Shown one piece after another: positions 35,301 to 42,424 of a stretch of DNA of 64,000 nt (within the stretch, counting starts at the first letter, position 1; every line of letters begins with the position of its first letter). The stretch spans positions 1 through 64,000 of the forward strand of contig JBCFYV010000276.1 in the NCBI GenBank assembly GCA_039000515.1, in the 5' to 3' direction. Under the pieces are notes generated by a model, which saw nothing but the letters and a program-made list of their open reading frames with translations, searched no databases and was not told the DNA's origin. Made by a program: the position numbers and the translations under genes. This DNA is from Timema cristinae (Eukaryota > Arthropoda > Insecta > Phasmatodea > Timematidae).

Positions 35301-36305
35301 GGATGGAAGCCCTTGCCGCCGCGATGACCGTAAAGTAAAATGTCTTACCCTAACATTGACTTCAGGAGAATATGGTCTATCAAAACACATCGAGCTCGCA
35401 AACCCTATCCCAGCCAGCATGTTTAAGCACCCTCCGGGATGCCTGCGCTGTACTGGGAGAGTCTTGAAGTGGTTGAGAACAGAATGGGAAAGTGATCGCT
35501 GCCACATAGGTCCGAGTGAACCTCCCAAAGGAAGTGAGCAGCGATCTTGGGGCTACATAGAGCTAGGTCGATGGCAGAGGATACACCATTAAAGGTGGAG
35601 AAATGTGTTGGGTCCCGGTGTTCATTAACACCAGGTTGCCCGAGACAAGAATATACTCTACCATCCTCCCACGGGCGTCTGTAAAATTAGACCCCCACAC
35701 CAGGTTATGTGTGTTAAAGTCCCCCAAGATGATATAGGGGGCGGGAGTTGTATAAAGAGGGTCTTTAGTATCACTTTCTCCTCGATTTCTACTATTTTTT
35801 GGTGAATCTTGTACAATTTTAAAGTGCCTGTAAATGATTCAATTTCTCCTTTATTTTAACAGACTAAATAAATGGTACCATATACAATTGGCAGGATAGA
35901 AATGAGTCACCAGTTTACAAAACGATAGCTAAACCTAAGTCTAATGAAAAGTTTCAAATGTTCACAAACTCTCATCTTAGATAGTAAATTTAAAATGTTA
36001 ACGAGCAAGGAATGGAATTGAATGCTAGAGTGATAACAACATCACAATTCTATAAAGGATATTGGTTTAAAGTGGCAGGTTCTGGCTACATTTTACTGTT
36101 GTTAGCACTGTATCGCTGGGATGTTAGAACTGTATGTACCTTCTCACACTTGTCCATGTCTCTGCAAGCCAAGATTACATGCGCTCCTCTTGTGGCCAAC
36201 TCTCGTACTGTCTCCTTGCCCACTCCGGTATTAGCTCCTGTCACAATCACCACCTTTCCATCAGCCCTGGTTGTGCCATTGTATGTGTTGCCGCCGCTGT
36301 AGTCT
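8115..36305 (-). CDS. Retinol dehydrogenase-like short-chain dehydrogenase/reductase (partial gene, five exons seen)
   Basis: Span of a minus-strand gene with coding exons 36305-36140, 25233-25125, 25017-24872, 21655-21486 and 8322-8115. The family is NADP(H)-dependent retinal/retinol oxidoreductases of the RDH11/12/13/14 group (SDR7C). Visible in order: Rossmann motif TGANTGVGK, the CRDMDKCEK segment, the DLAS segment, [11 protein letters not shown], the catalytic serine in INVSSVAH, the catalytic pair in YNQSK, and the substrate-side loop [17 protein letters not shown]. Splice sites are GT-AG and phases agree (0, 1, 0), except that exon 21655-21486 needs one base fewer to join the next exon in frame. 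The first exon (membrane anchor) and the final exon are not seen. About 265 residues of an expected 300-330 are recovered. RDH13-like is most likely, but assignment within the group is uncertain. Confidence 0.88.
8323..8475. other. Short unannotated intron segment
   Basis: Start of the 13.2-kb RDH intron on the 3' side; nothing recognised beyond the splice acceptor. Confidence 0.5.
8476..8735 (-). mobile_element. LINE 3'-end relic (same family as 1.7 kb and 17.6 kb)
   Basis: Starts with TCCTCAACTGTCCATTTAGTAAAATGCCTTCATC, corresponding to CAACTGTTTCCAGCCTGTAGCCGGG... TTTAGTAAAATGCCTTAATC at 17,655. The pyrimidine-rich run TTCCTTTAATTGCCTCTATTCTTCTCCTCTCACTT is shared with both other copies. 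It is heavily decayed with no intact reading frame. Orientation is inferred from the shared 3' end. Confidence 0.6.
9060..9750 (+). pseudogene. Tc1/mariner-type (IS630-like) transposase relic
   Basis: Plus strand with frameshifts. [12 protein letters not shown] and KRNPGILT lie at about 9,365-9,425, then [14 protein letters not shown] (first conserved Asp), [28 protein letters not shown] and [27 protein letters not shown] at about 9,680-9,720 holds the second catalytic Asp of the DDE/D domain. These are the signature blocks of insect DDE_3 transposases of the Tc1/mariner-IS630 group. Stops and frame changes near 9,440, 9,580 and 9,675 show it is dead. The C-terminal glutamate is not visible. 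It sits inside the RDH intron in the direction opposite to the gene. Confidence 0.75.
9815..9900. mobile_element. Pogo/Tigger-like terminal sequence
   Basis: GGATTATCCGGAATTTCGAA followed by CTACCAGGGTTTGGTCTAATGAGGGTTTACTGTA resembles the terminal inverted repeat of pogo/Tigger elements (CAGTAAACCCTCATTA...). Only one end is recognisable, so this is a fragment or solo end. Confidence 0.45.
9901..10273. other. Unassigned intronic sequence
   Basis: AT-rich sequence between the pogo-like end and the BEL/Pao LTR. No feature recognised. Confidence 0.5.
10274..10626 (-). repeat. BEL/Pao 3' LTR
   Basis: 353 bp; the minus-strand sequence starts TGTGCTCTATTTAG and ends ACGTACATAACA. The short purine stretch AAAGAG just inside (plus 10627-10634) is a possible polypurine tract. 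The last codons of pol (DUF5641) run up to and into this LTR. Confidence 0.9.
10627..11900 (-). pseudogene. BEL/Pao pol: integrase and C-terminal DUF5641 domain
   Basis: Minus-strand blocks from C- to N-terminal: [19 protein letters not shown] (plus about 10,640-10,705) and [20 protein letters not shown] (about 10,740-10,800), the DUF5641 signature. Next [15 protein letters not shown] and [10 protein letters not shown] (about 10,970-11,060), the BEL integrase tail, then [14 protein letters not shown] and CFSTKAVHL (about 11,410-11,530), the integrase core start with D-Y-x-G-P. The H2C2 zinc-binding segment [12 protein letters not shown] is near 11,690-11,740. Frameshifts separate all blocks, so it is inactive. 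The catalytic DDE cannot be followed completely. Confidence 0.85.
11901..13680 (-). pseudogene. BEL/Pao pol: reverse transcriptase, RNase H and A17 region
   Basis: Minus-strand RT blocks: [18 protein letters not shown] and [14 protein letters not shown] (about 13,380-13,560). The catalytic region reads [11 protein letters not shown] (about 13,170-13,210), so the usual YxDD is LVDD. The Pao-specific segment has [18 protein letters not shown] (about 12,835-12,905) and [18 protein letters not shown] (about 12,610-12,680), where BEL elements start RNase [14 protein letters not shown] near 12,400-12,440 is the RNase H Asp-containing strand. Several frameshifts and stops interrupt it. Confidence 0.88.
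14031..14460 (-). pseudogene. BEL/Pao aspartic protease region
   Basis: The minus strand encodes [35 protein letters not shown] and [18 protein letters not shown]. The last block matches the [10 protein letters not shown] motif after the protease core of BEL/Pao polyproteins (DUF1758). The catalytic D-S-G lies just upstream: the minus strand near 14,390-14,410 reads LDSAA, giving D-S-A rather than D-S-G. It is followed downstream (toward lower coordinates) by the RT region. Confidence 0.7.
14461..16060 (-). pseudogene. BEL/Pao gag with CCHC zinc knuckle
   Basis: In gag order on the minus strand: a charged coiled-coil-like N-terminus from about 15,830 ([19 protein letters not shown]) to 15,555. 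Then a DUF1759-type core at 15,483-14,878 with [34 protein letters not shown] and [11 protein letters not shown]. Then a zinc knuckle at about 14,640-14,712 reading [14 protein letters not shown] (C-x2-C-x4-H-x4-C). Frames shift between the parts. The N-terminal frame is open further upstream to 16,059, but nothing supports a longer protein there. Confidence 0.8.
16246..16598 (-). repeat. BEL/Pao 5' LTR
   Basis: 353-bp partner of 10274-10626. Immediately inside (plus 16226-16243, read on the minus strand) lies TGGATCTCCGGGCCGGAT, starting TGG as expected for a primer-binding site. I could not assign the tRNA. Confidence 0.9.
16599..17639. other. AT-rich intronic sequence without recognised features
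   Basis: No coding signal, RNA or repeat identified on either strand. Confidence 0.5.
17640..18650 (-). mobile_element. LINE 3' portion (RT C-terminal region) with internal minisatellite
   Basis: Minus strand from 18,640 down: [48 protein letters not shown] and [20 protein letters not shown] (the 'V-R-P-V-L-L-Y-G-A-E-T-W' region). Then [18 protein letters not shown], the repeated [33 protein letters not shown], and a 3' end reading RLQAGNS followed by (ATGATG)-like sequence. This C-terminal 'RWYGHV...R' organisation is typical of many arthropod non-LTR elements whose 3' end is a TGA/ATG repeat. It is truncated at the 5' side and frameshifted. Confidence 0.8.
17831..18258. repeat. 62-bp minisatellite derived from LINE coding sequence
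   Basis: Copies of ACATGACCATACCATCTCAC plus TCTTGCTTCCTCTACTATCTCATGTACTCCCATATCCTCATT. The CCATACC landmark occurs at 17842, 17904, 17966, 18028, 18090 (as CCACACC), 18152 and 18214, so the period is exactly 62 bp. Read on the minus strand, each unit codes for the LINE segment EYMR... [14 protein letters not shown]. Since 62 is not a multiple of 3, each duplication breaks the frame. Confidence 0.93.
18651..19605. other. Intronic sequence without recognised features
   Basis: AT-rich. No gene or known repeat identified. Confidence 0.5.
19606..21393. repeat. 30-bp minisatellite array (about 59 copies)
   Basis: The unit is GGAAACAACCCCTCCTCTGATTGTAATGTA (30 bp). A 29-bp form has CCCTCC, and a second form has TTGTAATTTCAGG in place of TTGTAATGTAGG. 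The two forms alternate in the right half (20,700-21,230), showing two-unit higher-order expansion. All minus-strand open frames here (up to 537 codons) are repeat translations ([10 protein letters not shown]) and not genes. The array ends about 95 bp from the 5' splice site of the RDH exon 21655-21486. Confidence 0.97.
21486..21655 (-). CDS. RDH-like gene, catalytic exon (Ser and YxxxK)
   Basis: 170-nt exon with acceptor TTTGAAG before GTATCTGC and donor ACAAG/GTACTA. It encodes [40 protein letters not shown] and [14 protein letters not shown]. The catalytic serine is in the INVSS strand, and the catalytic Tyr and Lys are in YNQSK. The phase-0 start matches the upstream exon's phase-0 end. 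After LARR the sequence is GTTACAAG. Joined as is to the next exon (GTACAGG...), the frame is lost, whereas one G fewer in the GGG (plus 21493-21495, CCC) would give the family-typical R-R-L-Q-G-T-G-V junction. Most likely a homopolymer error in the assembly or a recent frameshift. Confidence 0.9.
22022..22290 (+). mobile_element. tRNA-derived SINE
   Basis: The head resembles a tRNA: GGTGGTCTAGGGGTAAGGTG (box A region, about 22031-22050) and GGGTTCAATTC (box B, about 22075-22085). A non-tRNA body follows, with a tail AACGGGTAGTAAGACGCAGTGCTAATAATA. The tail AACGGGTAGTAAGACGCA.TGCTA is shared with the SINE at 45.49-45.71 kb. It lies in the 3.2-kb intron of the RDH-like gene. Confidence 0.8.
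22291..24871. other. Intron sequence; includes an 18-C tract
   Basis: AT-rich RDH intron sequence. The only landmark is an uninterrupted C18 run at 24063-24080. Nothing else recognised. Confidence 0.55.
24872..25017 (-). CDS. RDH-like gene, NNAG exon
   Basis: 146-nt exon with acceptor TTGTCTCTAG before AACAAAGC and donor CTTCAA/GTAAGA. It encodes [40 protein letters not shown] and NLLLTKLQ. The NNAG motif stabilises the central beta-sheet of SDRs, and the following N-H-x-G-H-F segment is a hallmark of the RDH11-14 group. The two leading bases complete a Glu codon from the previous exon (phase 1), and the end is phase 0. Only 107 bp of intron separate it from the upstream exon. Confidence 0.95.
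25125..25233 (-). CDS. RDH-like gene, DLAS exon
   Basis: 109-nt exon with acceptor TTATTTTTAG before GCAAGAG and donor GGAAAAG/GTAATC. It encodes [36 protein letters not shown] and one base. The D-L-A-S segment binds the adenine side of the cofactor in SDRs. The phase-0 start follows exon 36305-36140 directly (CRDMDKCEK then AREEI), and the phase-1 end joins the next exon as a Glu codon. It is short and easily missed because no start-to-stop frame covers it well. Confidence 0.93.
25744..25775. repeat. (TAG)n microsatellite interrupted by the LTR element
   Basis: TTAGTAGTAGTAGTAGTATTAGTAGTAGCAGT. The same microsatellite resumes at 32016 beyond the retrotransposon. CAGT at 25772-25775 is the left copy of the 4-bp target duplication. 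Confidence 0.85.
25776..26535 (+). repeat. 5' LTR of the gag-only element
   Basis: Begins TGTAATGATATCGATTTTCC. The poly(A) signal candidate AATAAA is at about 26282. It contains three 27-bp tandem units (CTCGTCTTAGGTAGTTGAG; 26116, 26143, 26170). Its 3' end is ambiguous because PBS-like units sit both inside and after it; the boundary given is just before the last TGGCG unit at 26537. Confidence 0.85.
26379..26555 (+). repeat. Array of four PBS-like units complementary to a tRNA-Lys 3' end
   Basis: Units at 26379-26396 (TGGAGTACAACGTGGAGG), 26446-26463 (TGACATACAACGCGGGGC), 26497-26514 (TGGCGCTCAACAAGGGGC) and 26537-26555 (TGGCGTCCAACTGAGGGGC). The complement of the insect tRNA-Lys(CTT) 3' end is TGGCGCCCAACGTGGGGC (from general knowledge of the tRNA). 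The first three units match 13, 13 and 15 of 18 positions. The second extends further (CTCGACAAC.AGAC against CTCGAACCCACGAC). Spacings are 67, 51 and 40 bp. Unit four is the probable working primer-binding site. Confidence 0.7.
26576..26651 (-). other. Antisense tRNA-like sequence next to the primer-binding site
   Basis: The minus strand aligns without gaps to tRNA-Lys(CTT) over 76 nt in the D and T arms: TATCTCAGTCTGTAGAGC against TAGCTCAGTCGGTAGAGC (plus 26627-26644), and GTCGTTGGTTCAAGCC against GTCGTGGGTTCGAGCC (plus about 26591-26606). A B-box-like GGTTCAAGCCT is at 26600-26590. The anticodon stem does not pair and the acceptor stem is poor, so it is not a functional tRNA gene. It is interpretable as a copied primer tRNA; a tRNA-type Pol III promoter remnant is possible. 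Confidence 0.65.
27059..28990 (+). pseudogene. Gag-like polyprotein of the LTR element, frameshifted
   Basis: An acidic N-terminus starts at ATG 27059 ([20 protein letters not shown]). A long lysine/glutamate-rich coiled-coil region spans about 27,430-28,130 ([35 protein letters not shown]). A retrotransposon gag (capsid-type) core lies at about 28,200-28,560: [51 protein letters not shown] and [18 protein letters not shown] polar tail follows to about 28,990 (RNRPPPF-like, Asn/Gln-rich). No CCHC knuckle seen. The frame changes three times, near 27,275-27,300, 27,620 and 28,570, each a small indel. With LTRs this similar, assembly error or a gag defect rescued in trans are both possible. Confidence 0.82.
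28991..31216. other. Non-coding interior of the LTR element
   Basis: About 2.2 kb of AT-rich sequence between gag and the 3' LTR. No protease, RT, RNase H, integrase or envelope signal was seen in any frame. It contains a direct duplication of about 96 bp (30331-30426 and 30427-30522; landmark AAAGTTGTATTAAAATGTAT). It ends in a purine-rich tract CCAGGGGAAG. Confidence 0.75.
30331..30522. repeat. Two tandem copies of a 96-bp unit
   Basis: ATTGAAAGTTTAAATTTTAA... at 30331 and ATTGAAAGTTGAAATCTTGA... at 30427. Both continue TTTAAAGTTGTATTAAAATG and TATGTTTATGTAATTGAAGC. A handful of substitutions separate them. Confidence 0.9.
31217..32015 (+). repeat. 3' LTR of the gag-only element
   Basis: Matches the 5' LTR with an offset of 5441 bp. 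Substitutions noted: G/A at 26414, C/T at 26437, A/G at 26508. PBS-like units recur at 31820, 31887, 31938 and 31978. The last unit lies inside this LTR, which ends AAATCTTTACA at 32015 before CAGT. So the 3' LTR is longer than the 5' LTR by about one 40-bp unit. Confidence 0.88.
32016..32112. repeat. (TAG/TAC)n microsatellite, right flank of the LTR element
   Basis: CAGTAGTAGTAGCAGTAGTA continuing through TACTAGTAATATTAGTAGTAC repeats. It starts with the right copy of the CAGT target duplication (32016-32019). Confidence 0.9.
32535..32860 (-). pseudogene. Ty3/gypsy pol C-terminal tail fragment
   Basis: The minus strand encodes [20 protein letters not shown] and [20 protein letters not shown] (plus about 32,590-32,725). 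The T-P-R-S-[FY]-I-V-x-x-x-D-G-R-x-x-R-R-N-R-x-x-L-R block is the usual end of gypsy-type pol proteins after the integrase. Upstream, in another frame, [20 protein letters not shown] precedes it. It is an orphan fragment outside the gag-only LTR element and on the other strand. No LTRs found for it. Confidence 0.65.
32861..34150. other. Intron sequence with a (TGAA)n microsatellite
   Basis: AT-rich, no gene recognised. A short TGAATGAATGAATGAATGAA run at about 33098-33125. Confidence 0.6.
34170..35790 (-). mobile_element. Jockey-type LINE remnant (endonuclease and RNase H parts, RT core missing)
   Basis: Minus strand. An AP-endonuclease segment at about 35,770-35,520 reads [39 protein letters not shown] and later an [15 protein letters not shown] block, with frameshifts. 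The linker after the endonuclease is at about 35,140-34,870 ([20 protein letters not shown]). Then comes a C-terminal RNase H part near 34,550-34,330: [20 protein letters not shown] and [17 protein letters not shown]. The reverse-transcriptase core expected between linker and RNase H is absent, so there is a large internal deletion. The 3' end is near 34,170. It lies in the 10.9-kb RDH intron, same orientation as the gene. Confidence 0.78.
35791..36139. other. Intron sequence next to RDH exon
   Basis: No feature recognised apart from the splice donor at its right end. Confidence 0.5.
36140..36305 (-). CDS. RDH-like gene, cofactor-binding exon
   Basis: 166-nt exon with acceptor TGTATTTGACAG before AGACTACAG and donor GAGAAG/GTACAT. 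It encodes [40 protein letters not shown] and [24 protein letters not shown] is the NADP(H)-binding T-G-x-x-x-G-x-G motif. Arg in the CRD segment after the second beta-strand is typical of NADP-preferring retinol dehydrogenases. The preceding exon, expected to code for an N-terminal membrane anchor and to end in phase 2, was not found upstream. Confidence 0.93.
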
Positions 36306-38030
36306 CTGTCAAATACAACACACAATCATACAATCATACACATCAGTCATTGTATGTATTGCATCACTCTAGTCTCTGCAATTAAAATAGTAATATTTAA
36401 TGTACAGTCTTTTTTTATATTAGAAGGCTGTCATCATATTCTTTACAAAAATTGATGAAAATAGGAAGAAGACATGCTTGATTGGTTGAATTATTTGACC
36501 TTTCGAGGCGCATCAACACAATATATCACTAACACCTTTTACAGGTAAAAACAATGTAGAATTCTTATAGTGGAATATAAATAATTATAATACACCTGGT
36601 GGCAGATGTGGACACTTTTAAACATACAATTATACTAAACAACACATGAAAATATGCTAAGAGTGTTAAAACTAATCTCAATATGATATAATAACCAAGT
36701 GAGCCACTTTATAAAAGTGAGACTCAAATGAGATTTAAAATATCTGCCTGGCATACGTTTGTGCTACAAAAATTTATAGACAAGATATAAGTAGGCCTAA
36801 TTATTTCTTCTTACTGATATTATATTTCTAATATGTATTTATCATGTATTAATCATTGTTATTTTTATAAATTTCTTACAACATAAAAATAAATAATAAA
36901 TGTTAATTAAAATGAAAAATGAGTTTTTTTGTTTGTTTTTTTACTTCCAAAGACATTTACTGAAAATATTGTTATTTGTTACCTATCCACAGAGAAAAAA
37001 TCCAACCAAATCCCATCCCGTGTATTCTTCGATAACTTTCTTAAGAGGAGAAATAGGAGAGTGTCAATGCAACTATCAAAGAAGAAAATGATAGTGATTT
37101 TGGGTGACCCAGAAATTATAGAAAGTGATCATAAAAGTGTGTCTAAATGTTTGTTTCCAACAATGACATATCTCTGAGATTGTCAAGTAGTGAAAAATCA
37201 GTTTTTGTTGGTTAAGCTGGAGAACCAAATGTAGAAATACTCCATTTGCTCAGCCCCGAAGGACTCTTTGGAAAAATATTCTGAAAATTCTCCCAAGTAA
37301 AATCTTGTGCAAGAGATGTCACAAATTAAAGTTAATAATTTATGAAATTTTTAACACAAAATTTGATTGAAGAATTTGTTTCTTGTATTAACTTAAAAAG
37401 TGAAAAGATAAAAAATAAAAATATAAAATAACAATGAAAGATTGTAAGCCTACAACCAAAGAAGAAATTATGGCAGTGTTGGGAGATATTTTCATTTTTG
37501 GTTTGAAAATGATAACCAGAGAGATGTATTAGACCTATTGACATCTGACAGAACCGGCAATGAAATTCTTAGAACTGCAATAAGTTATAAGAAGATATTT
37601 GTTTAATATTTGTATCAATCTGTAGATAACTGCAAAATTTGCAAGTAATATGCAAGTATTAACCAGGGATGAGATGGTGGCTGCTTCTAAAGGACATTGC
37701 TCTTGGATAAATTACAAAATACTAGATTTAATTTTTTTATATTTTAAAAAAGTATTATAGTATTTATAAATAAAAGATTTTGCCACAGTAGTTCTGTCAA
37801 ATTATTGGAAAGCATAAATATATATTAATAAAATTATGTTAAATTTGGTTAATCCTTGGTTCCTTTCCTTTAGGTCATCTTTACCTGACAAAATTTAGAG
37901 GTAATTCAGCAGTAGTAGGATTTGTAATATTTGTTTAAAATGTGTGATTACCATTCATTTGCATATATTATACTGGTGTATTTTGTAATATTTGGTAAGA
38001 AGACCACTTAAATTATCACATTTCCTTCTT
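36306..38030. other. Upstream intron or 5' region; possible piggyBac-like transposase relic
   Basis: Mostly AT-rich. Near 37,440-37,700 the plus strand has broken frames reading KPTTKEEIMAVLGDIFIFGL and DVLDLLTSDRTGNEILRT. These resemble the N-terminal part of piggyBac (DDE_Tnp_1_7) transposases. The match is short and frameshifted, with no terminal repeats seen, so the assignment is weak. Confidence 0.3.
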
Positions 38031-41000
38031 CGCCAACACTTGGTCAACTGCAACAATGTAACCTCAGCTTCCAGGTTAATTTGTCAACTACAGCCATGTA
38101 GTCTCACCTTCCAGGTCACTTTGTCAACTACAGCCATTAATATGACCTTCCAGGTTACTTTTCAACTACAGCCATGTAGTCTCACCTTCCAGGTTACTTT
38201 GTCAACTACAGCCATGTAGTCTCACCTTCCAGGTCACTTTGTCAACTACAGCCATGTAATATGACCATCCAGGTTACTTTGTCAACTACAGCCATGTAAT
38301 ATGACCTTCCAGGTTACTTTGTCAACTACAGCCAAGTAACCTCACCTTCCAGGTTACTTTGTCAACTACAGCCATGTAATATGACCTTCCAGGTTACTTT
38401 GTCAACTACAGCCATGTAGTCTCACCTTCCAGGTTACTTTGTCAACTACAGCCATGTAATATGACCTTCCAGGTTACTTTGTCAACTACAGCCATGTAGT
38501 CTCACCTTCCAGGTTACTTTGTCAACTACAGCCATGTAATATGACCTTCCAGGTTACTTTGTCAACTACAGCCAAGTAACCTCACCTTCCAGGTTACTGT
38601 GTCAACTACAGCCATGTAGTCTCACCTTCCAGGTTACTTTGTCAACTACAGCCATGTAGTCTCACCTTCCAGGTCACTTTGTCAACTACAGCCATGTAGT
38701 CTCACCTTCCAGGTTACTGTGTCAACTACAGCCATGTAGTCTCACCTTCCAGGTTACTTTGTCAACTACAGCCATGTAATATGACCTTCCAGGTCACTTT
38801 GTCAACTACAGCCATGTAACCTCACCTTCCAGGTTACTTTGTCAACTACAGCCAAGTAACCTCACCTTCCAGGTTACTTTGTCAACTACAGCCATGTAAT
38901 ATGACCTTCCAGGTTACTTTGTCAACTACAGCCATGTAATATGACCTTCCAGGTCACTTTGTCAACTACAGCCATGTAACCTCACCTTCCAGGTTACTTT
39001 GTCAACTACAGCCATGTAGTCTCACCTTCCAGGTTACTTTGTCAACTACAGCCATGTAGTCTCACCTTCCAGGTTACTGTGTCAACTACAGCCATGTAAT
39101 ATGACCTTCCAGGTCACTTTGTCAACTACAGCCATGTAGTCTCACCTTCCAGGTTACTGTGTCAACTACAGCCATGTAATATGACCTTCCAGGTTACTTT
39201 GTCAACTACAGCCATGTAACCTCACCTTCCAGGTTACTTTGTCAACTACAGCCATGTAGTCTCACCTTCCAGGTTACTTTGTCAACTACAGCCATGTAGT
39301 CCTCACCTTCCAGGTTACTTTGTCAACTACAGCCATGTAGTCTCACCTTCCAGGTCACTTTGTCAACTACAGCCATGTAACCTCACCTTCCAGGTTACTT
39401 TGTCAACTACAGCCATGTAACCTCACCTTCCAGGTTACTTTGTCAACTACAGCCATGTAATATAACCTTCCAGGTTACTTTGTCAACTACAGCCATGTAG
39501 TCTCACCTTCCAGGTTAATTTGTCAACTATAGCCATGTAGTCTCACCTTCCAGGTTACTTTGTCAACTACAGCCATGTAGTCTCACCTTCCAGGTCACTT
39601 TGTCAACTACAGCCATGTAACCTCACCTTCCAGGTTACTTTGTCAACTACAGCCATGTAGTCTCACCTTCCAGGTCACTTTGTCAACTACAGCCATGTAA
39701 CCTCACCTTCCAGGTTACTTTGTCAACTACAGCCATGTAATATGACCTTCCAGGTTACTTTGTCAACTACAGCCATGTAACCTCACCTTCCAGGTTACTT
39801 TGTCAACTACAGCCATGTAGTCTCACCTTCCAGGTTAATTTGTCAACTATAGCCATGTAGTCTCACCTTCCAGGTTACTTTGTCAACTACAGCCATGTAG
39901 TCTCACCTTCCAGGTCACTTTGTCAACTACAGCCATGTAACCTCACCTTCCAGGTTACTTTGTCAACTACAGCCATGTAGTCTCACCTTCCAGGTTACTT
40001 TGTCAACTACAGCCATGTAGTCTCACCTTCCAGGTTACTTTGTCAACTACAGCCATGTAATATGACCTTCCAGGTTACTTTGTCAACTACAGCCATGTAA
40101 CCTCACCTTCCAGGTTACTTTGTCAACTACAGCCATGTAGTCTCACCTTCCAGGTTATTTTGTCAACTACAGCCATGTAGTCTCACCTTCCAGGTTACTT
40201 TGTCAACTACAGCCATGTAGTCTCACCTTCCAGGTTACTTTGTCAACTACAGCCATGTAATATGACCTTCCAGGTTACTTTGTCAACTACAGCCATGTAA
40301 TATGACCTTCCAGGTTACTTTGTCAACTACAGCCATGTAGTCTCACCTTCCAGGTTACTTTGTCAACTACAGCCATGTAACCTCACCTTCCAGGTTACTT
40401 TGTCAACTACAGCCATGTAGTCTCACCTTCCAGGTTACTTTGTCAACTACAGCCATGTAGTCTCACCTTCCAGGTTACTTTGTCAACTACAGCCATGTAA
40501 TATGACCTTCCAGGTTACTTTGTCAACTACAGCCATGTAACCTCACCTTCCAGGTTACTTTGTCAACTACAGCCATGTAACCTCACCTTCCAGGTTACTT
40601 TGTCAACTACAGCCATGTAGTCTCACCTTCCAGGTTAATTTGTCAACTATAGCCATGTAGTCTCACCTTCCAGGTTACTTTGTCAACTACAGCCATGTAG
40701 TCTCACCTTCCAGGTCACTTTGTCAACTACAGCCATGTAGTTTCACCTTCCAGGTTATTTGTCAACTACAGCCATGTAACCTCACCTTCCAGGTTACTTT
40801 GTCAACTACAGCCATGTAATATGACCTTCCAGGTTATTTTGTCAACTACAGCCATGTAGTCTCACCTTCCAGGTTACTTTGTCAACTACAGCCATGTAAT
40901 ATGACCTTCCAGGTTACTTTGTCAACTACAGCCATGTAACCTCACCTTCCAGGTTACTTTGTCAACTACAGCCATGTAGTCTCACCTTCCAGGTTATTTT

Positions 41001-42112
41001 GTCAACTACAGCCATGTAGTCTCACCTTCCAGGTCACTTTGTCAACTACAGCCATGTAGTCTCACCTTCCAGGTTACTTTGTCAACTACAGCCATGTAAT
41101 AAACCTTCCAGGTTACTTTGTCAACTACAGCCATGTAACCTCACCTTCCAGGTTAATTTGTCAACTACAGCCATGTAGTCTCACCTTCCAGGTTACTTTG
41201 TCAACTACAGCCATGTAATATGACCTTCCAGGTTACTTTGTCAACTACAGCCATGTAACCTCACCTTCCAGGTTACTTTGTCAACTACAGCCATGTAGTC
41301 TCACCTTCCAGGTTATTTTGTCAACTACAAGCCATGTAGTCTCACCTTCCAGGTTAATTTGTCAACTACAGCCATGTAGTCTCACCTTCCAGGTCACTTT
41401 GTCAACTACAGCCATGTAGTCTCACCTTCCAGGTTACTTTGTCAACTAACCCATGTAATATAACCTTCCAGGTTACTTTGTCAACTACAGCCATGTAACC
41501 TCACCTTCCAGGTTACTTTGTCAACTACAGCCATGTAGTCTCACCTTCCAGGTTATTTTGTCAACTACAGCCATGTAGTCTCACCTTCCAGGTTAATTTG
41601 TCAACTACAGCCATGTAGTCTCACCTTCCAGGTCACTTTGTCAACTACAGCCATGTAGTCTCACCTTCCAGGTTACTTTGTCAACTACAGCCATGTAATA
41701 TAACCTTCCAGGTTACTTTGTCAACTACAGCCATGTAACCTCACCTTCCAGGTTAATTTGTCAACTACAGCCATGTAGTCTCACCTTCCAGGTTACTTTG
41801 TCAACTACAGCCATGTAATATGACCTTCCAGGTTACTTTGTCAACTACAGCCATGTAACCTCACCTTCCAGGTTACTTTGTCAACTACAGCCATGTAGTC
41901 TCACCTTCCAGGTTATTTTGTCAACTACAGCCATGTAGTCTCACCTTCCAGGTCACTTTGTCAACTACAGCCATGTAATATCACCTTCCAGGTTACTTTG
42001 TCAACTACAGCCATGTAATATAACCTTCCAGGTTACTTTGTCAACTACAGCCAAGTAACCTCACCTTCCAGGTTACTTTGTCAACTACAGCCATGTAGCC
42101 TCACCTTTCTGG
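38031..42112. repeat. 40-bp minisatellite array (about 102 copies)
   Basis: The unit is AGGTTACTTTGTCAACTACA + GCCATGTAGTCTCACCTTCC (exactly 40 bp). Unit length is almost invariant, with rare indels near 39301, 40755, 41100, 41330 and 41450. Variation is concentrated at GTAGTCTCACC / GTAATATGACC / GTAACCTCACC and at GGTTACT / GGTCACT / GGTTAAT / GGTTATT. An ordered block of variants starting with AATA(T)AACC at about 41098 recurs 600 bp (15 units) later at about 41698. It lies about 1.7 kb upstream of the RDH cofactor exon. Confidence 0.97.
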
Positions 42113-42424
42113 TTTGTGCCGTGCCTTAAGAAACTTTATGTTTTCAAGTATTCTAAGAAGGCTTATATATTTTAAGTTATACATTTACTGCACGAATGCT
42201 GCTTCGCTAGGCTTTTTTTATTTATGTTTTCCTTTATGACATTTAATGATTTTTAAAGGTTTTTTAAGACAAAAATAGAATATGCCACTATTTAATTTAC
42301 CTATGTACAAGTTAACCAACTTGTGCAGGTATTTGAGCTCAATACTAACACATTTCACACTGTGATTAAAAAGTTGTTTTTTTGTTGTTGTTAAAAGTGA
42401 CTTTAGTACAAAATAAGATTTATA
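42113..42424. other. Unassigned AT-rich sequence
   Basis: No feature recognised. Confidence 0.5.
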
